From Cichorium intybus (Eukaryota; Streptophyta; Magnoliopsida; Asterales; Asteraceae): DNA of 64,000 nt. A program made the position numbers and the translations under genes. Shown in pieces: positions 56,859 to 64,000 of this stretch; positions within the stretch are counted from its first letter, which is position 1, and each line of letters opens with the position of its first letter. The notes beneath the pieces were generated by a model that saw only the letters and a program-made list of their open reading frames with translations, had not been told where the DNA came from and searched no databases. The stretch covers positions 65,797,382-65,861,381 of the forward strand of contig CM042016.1 in NCBI GenBank assembly GCA_023525715.1, in the 5' to 3' direction.

Positions 56859-58099
56859 TATTTGGTTTGCTTTCTGTTTGAATTACTTTAATTGTTATAC
56901 CTTGATTTTAGGGTTTATAGAAACTAAACCCTAAAAATGATGATTTCGATTTTTAGGGTTAGGGTTTTCGAAATCCTAGCCCCTCCCCCCCCCCCCACTT
57001 TTCGATATTTGCTAGGGTTTGAAAGGTTTTTCTATTTTTGGTAATTGTGATTAATTAATAAATGGATAACCTTAAACCCTTATGTGATTTTTGATTTTAG
57101 TGGGTTAAAATATAAGATTAAATTAATTTGATTATTATGTTGATCCCTATCTGATTTAATTTATTTAATTAATTGTTAATTAAAAGATAAATATTAAATC
57201 AATTAAGGTTTAAATTTAAATTTAAATTAAAAGATTAATTTCGAAAATTTAAATAGATCAACCAAAGTTATTTTAAAAGTTTAAAATACATCTTATATAT
57301 ATTATTATTATTAAAAGTTAAGATTTATATCTATAAGAATTGGTCAGTCAAATTGCTAGTATGCCTTGTTCAAGAAGCTAATCTATAAGAAGGGTATAAG
57401 GAAACTGCCTATATAATGGCGGTTGAATGGGTGTCCACTCTCACCCACCGCTTCCTGGATTATTGGAGGGTCGTTAGCAGAACGGTTTTGATAGGACTAG
57501 TTAATCTCATTAAAAGTATAATGCTATTAATCAAAGTACTAGAACCTTTTTCTAAAATCCCAAATCTAGTTTCTTTACGAAAAATGTGAAAGATATGCTA
57601 ACCCATGAAATTGCACATTACACTTTATTAGACGTTAGTGGAGCGTGTGTGGTTTACCGGCACACTAATAGGGAGTAGTAAAGAGTCGTGATGGGTATCT
57701 CTTAATTTATCATTGTTGATGGAACGCGTGTGGTTTACCTGTACATCAATCTAGATGATAAACGAAATTGAGGTTACCAAGCTAATTTGCATGGTTATTC
57801 ACATCTTGTTTGTGATCCTCGGTATCCCAGTCACAAATGGAAGAGCATAGTTCGAGATTAAACATGCTATTGAACAGTTCAATAAATCTCAAAGATCAAG
57901 GAATTTCACTTAATATGATTATCTTCCGTGGTGGAATTGGTGAATCGTCATTCGCCTACCTTTAAAAAATTTACAATTAGATTAGAACATCTCTCTTCTA
58001 AGTTGTGAATTATATAGTTGGGTCCTAGCTTTAATATTTATTTTGGGTAAATATATTAAGGAATATTTATATCTAATTAAAACTACCTTTCTTTTATAT
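56859..58099 (+). other. Element G leader (1.24 kb)
   Basis: No ORF. Contains a poly-C run near 56985-56998, AT-rich sequence, and twin hairpins at 57635-57749. Long structured leaders often carry dimerisation and packaging signals; that role is inferred here. Confidence 0.7.
57635..57749 (+). promoter_or_regulatory. Twin leader hairpins
   Basis: Hairpin 1: TTAGTG (57635-57640), 22-nt loop, CACTAA (57663-57668). Hairpin 2: TTGATG (57716-57721), 22-nt loop, CATCAA (57744-57749). The loops share CGTGTGGTTTACC-type sequence, while the stems differ by paired changes. The F leader has both at 63792-63908 (inverse). Confidence 0.65.
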
Positions 58100-59002
58100 A
58101 TGTCTTCCTCTGCTGATGCTTCTGCTCCCCAACCCGCACCCCACTCCAACAACTTCTCTTTAAGCATCTCGTTGTGCTGTAAGGTGACATTGGATGGCAC
58201 CAACTACAACGATTGGATGCGTAATATCAAGATGGCTCTGAGATTTGAAGACAGAGAGTATGTCCTTGAAAAGGATCTTATTGAAGTTGATCCCGATATA
58301 GCTACTCCTGAGGAATATGTCTCATACAAGAAACATTACGATGATGCGACCAAAGTGGCCTACATCATGGTTACTACAATGGTCCCAAAATTGCAAAGGT
58401 TTTACGAAGACTACTGGCCATACGAGATGAACAACGACCTTACAGAAAAGTTACGTAAGCGAGCTCGTCAGGAAAAGTATGAGGTAGTCCGAGCCCTCAT
58501 GGCTTGTAAACTGAAGGAAGGAGAGTTCGTCTGCACCCACGTGCAAAGAATGCAAAGATACGTGGAAAGGCTTCAGAAGCTTAACATGCATATCGACGAG
58601 GAGTTGGCTATTGATATGGTCCTTAACTCCTTGCCGAGTTGTTATGATCAGTTCATCTTGGCATATCATTTGAACAACAATCAGACCACTTTGGCTGAAT
58701 TGCATAATATGTTGCAGACCGCTGAGGAAGGATTGAAGGGTAAAGGTATACCCTCCGCCAATGCTCCTGTCATGGCTATTGGTCAAGGAAGAGGGAAAAA
58801 GAGAAAAGGTCCTCCCAAGCAGAATTGGAAGGGCAAGGCTCAAGTCGGGTCATCTAGTAATGGCCTAAGAGCCAGGCCTAGTTCTGAGACTCCTCATGTC
58901 TCGAACCCCAAAGAGGTCGACTGTTATTATTGCAATGAGAAGGGCCACTGGAAACGAAGCTGCCCTAAGTACTGTTGCAGGACATCAAGGATGGCAAAGT
59001 GA
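58100..59002 (+). pseudogene. Element G Gag
   Basis: Particle protein. Start chosen at ATG 58100 (MSSSADASAPQ) because F starts at the same place; an in-frame ATG at 58043 lies in the leader. Copia Gag core: LDGTNYNDWMRNIKMALRFED, KHYDDATKVAYIMVTTMVPKLQ, ALMACKLKEGEFVCTHVQRMQRYVERL; basic KKRKGPPKQNWKGK; zinc knuckle CYYCNEKGHWKRSCPKY intact (about 58921-58970). A frameshift near 58972 separates it from the protease, where the parent presumably had one continuous gag-pol frame. Confidence 0.88.
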
Positions 59003-62000
59003 AGCCATCGTTAACAGGTATATACACTATCTCTAAAAACTCATCATCTTCTTGTTCTTGGGTCCTTGATAGAGGATGTGGTTTTCACATTTGTTCTGAT
59101 TTGCAGGGCCTAAAAGAAAGTAAGGAGGTGGAGCACGGAAGGATAAACATGATCATGGTAAATAGGCGATCGTCACCTGTCACCAAGATCGGAGTTTATA
59201 GTCTAGTAGTCAGTAGTGAAGTTAGTTTAGATTTAATAAATTGTTGTTACTCGCCAGAAATGGATCGAAATATTATTTCCTTTCATGCATTGTTCAAACA
59301 TGGTTTTAGATATTCTTTTAATAATATGAATTGTTCTATTTATGCATATAAAATGGTGTTTTTATATTTGAAGCTTTACCTTGTGATGGTGTGTATGAAA
59401 CTGTAACTTGTGTAGTCAATTTAGGCAATAGTGTATTACAAATTGATTTATCTAATGGTATAAAAAAGGCATGTTTGTGGCATTGTTGTCTTGGACGCAT
59501 CAACAAGAAACGCATCGCCCAACTCCAAAAGGATGGAGTGTTGGAATCATTCGACCTCAAGTCGGATGATGTATGTGAATCTTTTTTGTTGGGAAAGATG
59601 ACAAAATCACCTTTCAGAGGGACTTGTGAAAGTGGTGAAGGTCTGTTGGATATCATACACACAGATGTATGTGGACCCTTCAGATCAACCACAAGGGATG
59701 CAAATCGCTTCTATGTGACTTTTACGGACGATTATAGCAGATATGGGTATATCTACTTGATCAAGCATAAGTCAGAAACCTTTGAAAAGTTCAAAGAGTT
59801 TAAGAATGAAGTTGAGAATCAATTAGACAGGAAGATAAAGATGCTTAGATCTGATAGAGGCGGTGAGTATCTTAGTATCGAGTTCCTAGACTATCATAAG
59901 GAATGTGGAATTGTTTCACAGTTGACTCCTCCTAGAACACCACAGTTGAACGGTGTGGCTGAGAGGCGTAACCAAACCTTGTTGGACATGGTTCGTTCCA
60001 TGATGAGTCTAGCTTCTCTTCCTATCCACTTCTGGGGGTATGCCTTAGAGATTGTCGCCCACATCGTCAATCTTGTCCCTATTAAAAAGGTTGTGAAAAC
60101 ACCTCACGAAATGTAGACAGCGAAAGTTCCCTCGTTGGCACATATCAAAGTCTGGGGCTGTGAAGCTTTCGTAAGACGAGAGACTCACGACAAGCTAGCA
60201 GCTAGAAGTGAGAGGTGTATTTTCATTGGTTACCCGAAACAGTCTTTTGGGTACTTGTTCTACAGACCGAGCGAGGACGTGGTCTTTGTAGCACGACGAG
60301 GAGTCTTTCGAGAGAGAGAGAGAGAGAGCTCATATTCAATGAAGACAGTAGGAGTACCATTGACCTTGAAGAAATTTAAGAGTCAACCAATGAAGGAATC
60401 TTAGAAGATACTAGCACTCAATAAGAGGAAGAAGTTCCTATTGAGCCGATAGACAATTCATTACCTCTTAGATGCTCCCAGTAGAGTTAGCATGCCGCCC
60501 GAGTTTTATGGTTTCCATATAACTATGGATGGTGATACGTTTGTCAGTGATAGGACATTGGTAAATTTGGATGAGCCAGCTAACTACAAGGAAGCTGTGG
60601 TTGGCCCTGAGGCTGCTAAATGGAAAGAGGCAATGGATAGCGAGATCAAGTCCATGTATTACAACCAAGTTTGGAATTTGGTTGATAATGTACTAGGTCG
60701 AAAGACAGTTGGGTGCAAATGGATCTTTAAGAAGAAGACCGACATGGATGGAATGGTACACACCTTCAAGGCTTGGCTGGTTGCGAAGGGCTTTACTCAA
60801 ACCCCTAGGGTTGACTATGAGGAGACCTTCTCACCAGTGGCTAAGATAAAGTCTATTAAGATAATGGAGCTGCATTTCATGATTATGAAATTTAGCAGAT
60901 GGATGTCAAAACCGCTTTCCTTAACGGGAAGTTGGCTAAGGGTGTTTACATGAATCAGCCAGAGGATTTTTGTAGATGCAAAGTATCCCAATAGAGTGCG
61001 TAAGCTTGAGAAATCAGTCTACGGATTGAAAAACGTTTCTCGCAGCTGGAATCTCTGCTTCCTTGATAAAGTCAAAGAATTTGGTTTCTCTAAGAGAGAA
61101 GATGAGTTATGCATGTATATCAAGGCTAGTGGGAGTGTAGTTACTTTTATGGTGCTGTATGTCGATGGCATATTGCTCATGGGTAACGACATTCCAACCT
61201 TGCAAGATGTTAAATCTTGGCTTGGGAAGTGTTTCACCAAGAAAGACCTTAGAGAAGCAGCCTATATTCTCGGGATAAGGATATTGAGAGATAGAAAGAA
61301 GAGACTAATAGGACTTAGTCAAAGCACATACTTGGATAAAGTACTAAAGAGGTTTAGTATGGAAAATTCCAAGAAAAGAGAGCTGCCTATCCAGAGCAAT
61401 GCAAAATTAAGTAAGACTTAAAGCCCGAGTACAGATGAAGAGATAGCTGACATGAGTCGGGTACCTTACGCTTCGGCTATGGGGTCGATCATGTACGCTA
61501 TGACATTTACTCGCCCTGACGTGTCTTTTGGTTTGAGCATGCTCAGTCGCTATCAGGGAAATCCTGACAGAGCACATTGGATAGCCGTTAATAATATTCT
61601 CAAGTATTTGCGGAGGACGAAGGATATGATTCTAGTCCTTGGTGGTAGTGATACGTTGAGAGTTAGTGGGTATACTGACGCCAACTTCCAGACAGATAGA
61701 GACAACGGTCGGTCTCAGTCGGGCTGGGTATTTCTTTTAAATGGTGGAGCGGTTACTTAGAATAGTTCCAAGCAAGAGACGGTGGCTGATTCAACGTGTG
61801 AATCAGAGTACATAGCTGCAAGTGAAGTGTCAAAAGATGCGGCTTGGCTGAAGAACTTCATTGGTAACCTTGGAGTCGTCCCGACTATTTAGGAGCCAAT
61901 GGAACTATTATCCGATAACTAAGGAGCGGTTGCTTTGACAAAGGAACCAAGAGATCATGGAAAGTCCAGACACATTGATAGAAAGTACCATTACATCAGG

Positions 62001-62150
62001 CATAAGGTAGAAGAAGGTCACCTTATTGTGAAGAGGGTATCATCTGAGGAGAATCCTGTAGATCCTTTGACAAAGGCTTTGAGTAGGATCAAGCATAATC
62101 AGCATGCTAGGAGCAGAGGTTTGAGAGATGATATTAGCTTTAGTAGTTAG
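58975..62150 (+). pseudogene. Element G pol
   Basis: Protease (58975-59390) with SWVLDRGCGFHICSD: the catalytic DTG reads DRG. Integrase (59391-60400): zinc-binding CLWHCCLGRINKK with the second half of the HHCC pattern degraded (CESFLL), Asp in IIHTDVCGPF, Asp in RSDRGGEYLS, Glu in NGVAERRNQTLLD, then TAG at 60114. A (GA)n tract at 60307-60329 lies at the next frame loss. RT (60492-61421) with frameshifts near 60865 and 60965, GLKNVSRSW, and LYVDGILLMG in place of YVDD. RNase H (61452-62150) with YTDANFQTD and ADSTCESEYIAAS, stops at about 61758, 61891 and 61919. Confidence 0.88.
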
Positions 62151-63009
62151 ATAGTTATCTGAAATTTGTAACAATATAAATGTAATTGACTTTTGGTGAT
62201 TTTAATAATAGAGAATTATTAATAAGTATCGTTCACTGCTATTTGTAAATTGTTTATTATTGTGTTTCAATTTTGCATGCTTTACTTCCCGAATAATATG
62301 ATTATTCAAATATACACAGTCGTTCATACTTTAGGTAAGTAGTGAATCAAGACTGTCATGAATTGGATTGTAGACGGTCTAAGGAGTTAGACATAGCAAT
62401 AGAATTGTTGCAATGTTCATGAGTACTTAGAAATAGAGATTTGAGTATTGGATAAACCCACGCTCAGAGAATTACTTCATGGGTTATATTACAAGTAATT
62501 CTGAGACGATAATATCTTATGGTATTGAAACGGAGACATATGAGTTGTGATTTACAAGTCGGCTGTACATTAACAGTACATAAACGCATCGGTAACTCGA
62601 TGTTATAAAACGTATTGTTGTGCGTGATTTAACGAGTAAAGGATACAAGCATATGAGTCAAAGTTTATTCGTTCCTTTGACCTAACGGGAAAAGCGATAT
62701 TTGTAGGCCTCTCGGTGATTTAGTGTGACTGAAGTGATGGCCAGCCAAGACTAAATTGTTGTGTTCAATTAGAAGTCTTATGTCATTGCAAATCAGAAAT
62801 CGGGAAACAGAGTATCAGAATGAGATTGATCTTAATCCATGTCTCTAGTACGAATGATATCGTAAAGAATGGAGGATCATATGATCACTTATCTTAGGAC
62901 AGAACTGACTAGGTCAGAGTTCGTCAGCGGCTTTTGGAAGCTACAATTTGTTGGTCAATTTAGTAGCTATACTGGTAGTTATAGTCATAGACTTATCCAA
63001 GTGGGAGAC
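62151..63009 (+). other. Element G 3' untranslated region and polypurine tract
   Basis: No ORF. Ends with AAGTGGGAGAC (62999-63009), the polypurine tract. Its last 300 bp match 18748-19056 of D. Confidence 0.8.
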
Positions 63010-63777
63010 TGTTGGATTAGGTGTCTAAGCCATGACTATAATTAGTATATATTTAATTGATAGTAGCAAATTCCTTTTGGGTTGCCCTCATAGTTGGCAA
63101 TTTGACAGAATAACCTTAAGAGAGAGAGATTGATTTATTATGTGATTAATAAATCAATATAAATAAAGATAAATAATTTGTTAATATATTATGAGGATAA
63201 TATATTAATTATAAATAGTATTATTTAATTAATAATTTATCAGGAATTAATTTGAATTAATTTGGTGATTAATTGGATTAATTAAAAGTGCAGGGGGCTG
63301 AATTGTAATTATTCAATAATTGAGTAGTGAACTAGTGACATATTTGGCAGGCTATGTGATTGGCAAAAATAAGGATTGTATAATCCTTGATTTTCGAAAA
63401 TCAGATAAAGGATAAATAGAGTTTGAATTAAATGATAAAAGGTTTATCTCGTTTGAATTCCAATACGGTTTATCCATAACGCTTATTTGATAAACCCTTG
63501 GAACCTCTAAATAGGGATTCCTAGCCACCCTATTTCCTGCTCCATTTACCATAACTCTCTGGACTCTGTATGGTTTTCTTGTTGCTTGCTTGGGAGTGAA
63601 CCATTTGAGGCACGACGCTTGTGGTGCTAGGTATTAGTATTTTCTTTTTAATTCTTTTAGCAATTTCGAAATCCCCATAGGTATTAGTTGTTAGGTTCAA
63701 ATAGTGAAAACTTAGATCTAATTAGGTTGCATGTGAACTTAAGGGTTAAGTTTATTTGATTTGAATTAAACCTATTA
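63010..63777 (+). repeat. Element G 3' LTR
   Basis: 768 bp, partner of 56063-56845. The last bases CTATTA show a C-to-T change against CTTATCA in the 5' LTR. Confidence 0.92.
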
Positions 63778-63782
63778 ATTTA

Positions 63783-64000
63783 TCATGTCAATTGATGTGC
63801 CGGTCTATATCACACATGCTCCATCAACAATGATAGTTTATGAGATACCCATTACAACTCTTTATTGGTCCGCATTAGTGTGCTGATAAACCACACACGC
63901 TCCACTAACGACTAATAAAGTGTAATGTGTAATTTTATGGGTTATCATATCTTTCACATTTTTCCTAAAGTAAGTAAATTTGGGATTTTATGAAATAGGT
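63783..64000 (-). other. Element F leader, distal part with twin hairpins
   Basis: Inverse-orientation match to 57560-57775 of G, continuing F across the G insertion. Hairpin 1 is at 63875-63908 (TTAGTG/CACTAA arms, 22-nt loop) and hairpin 2 at 63792-63827 (TTGATG/CATCAA arms, 24-nt loop). Confidence 0.8.

Larger units (their letters stand above)
56063..63777 (+). mobile_element. Copia element G, complete but inactive
   Basis: 7,715 bp with LTRs of 783 and 768 bp, TSD ATTTA (56058-56062 and 63778-63782), inserted into the leader of F in opposite orientation. PBS, leader, gag, protease, integrase, RT, RNase H, polypurine tract and LTR are all present in Ty1/copia order. Frameshifts, stops and catalytic changes (protease DTG to DRG, RT YVDD to YVDG) make it non-functional. 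Confidence 0.94.
46246..64000 (-). mobile_element. Copia element F, continuing beyond the window
   Basis: Minus-strand copia element. 3' LTR 46246-46483 plus 50212-50790; 3' untranslated region; pol 51798-54626; gag 54690-55715; leader 55716-56057 resuming at 63783. It is interrupted by insertion I in the LTR and by element G in the leader. The 5' LTR lies right of the window. Closely related to G: Gag and pol align throughout. Confidence 0.9.

Overview
This window looks like repeat-dense intergenic heterochromatin of a eudicot plant nuclear genome. It contains LTR retrotransposons of several lineages, solo LTRs with 5-bp target-site duplications (TSDs), a Mutator-like (MULE) transposase gene with spliceosomal introns, AT-rich non-coding DNA and (GA)n tracts. 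The Gag, RT and third-ORF sequences resemble copia and sirevirus families that are abundant in Asteraceae such as lettuce or Tanacetum; that attribution rests on recall, not on a search. No intact host gene was found. The nearest candidate is a small GRF zinc-finger gene carrying a premature stop.

Layout. (1) 1-8695: 3' part of a plus-strand sirevirus (envelope-like ORF, 1-2377), broken by a minus-strand Athila-like gypsy fragment 'A' (LTR 2378-3480, third ORF 4538-5692). An unrelated-looking copia 3' end and LTR follow at about 8290-8695. (2) 8696-25474: a gag-only copia 'D', plus strand, broken by Athila-like fragment 'B' (11658 to about 18742; LTR, third ORF, protease and gag but no RT or integrase). 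The 3' LTR of D is itself split by a young copia 'E' (19370-25014, TSD AGTTG) that has an inverted protease segment. (3) 25475-31976: a decayed MULE transposase gene with a 1,530-bp gypsy-type solo LTR 'J' (27897-29426, TSD ACAAA) inside it, then the GRF zinc-finger pseudogene (31363-31932, minus). (4) 31977-45223: sirevirus-like copia 'C', minus strand, two 482-bp LTRs, TSD GGATC, inserted 44 bp upstream of the GRF start codon. A solo LTR of the D family (43372-44139, TSD AGACG) sits in its gag. (5) 46246 to beyond 64000: copia 'F', minus strand. Its 3' LTR is split by a 3.7-kb TG...CA insertion 'I' (46484-50206, TSD CTAAT), and its leader is split by a complete copia 'G' of a closely related family in opposite orientation (56063-63777, TSD ATTTA).

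The order of insertions can be read from the nesting: E is younger than D; B is younger than D; J is younger than the MULE; C is younger than the GRF gene; the D-type solo LTR is younger than C; I and G are younger than F. All elements seen here carry disabling lesions, though the RT-RNase H frame of E is open over 514 codons.

The signals that an ordinary annotation would miss are structural. Twin leader hairpins in F and G show compensatory changes between stems. The J LTR has an array of hairpins with covarying arms. A CG-rich block lies upstream of the TATA box in LTRs of otherwise different families. The two Athila-like copies share four purine tracts and a predicted intron in front of the third ORF. 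Sirevirus C has a hairpin pair just after its pol stop.
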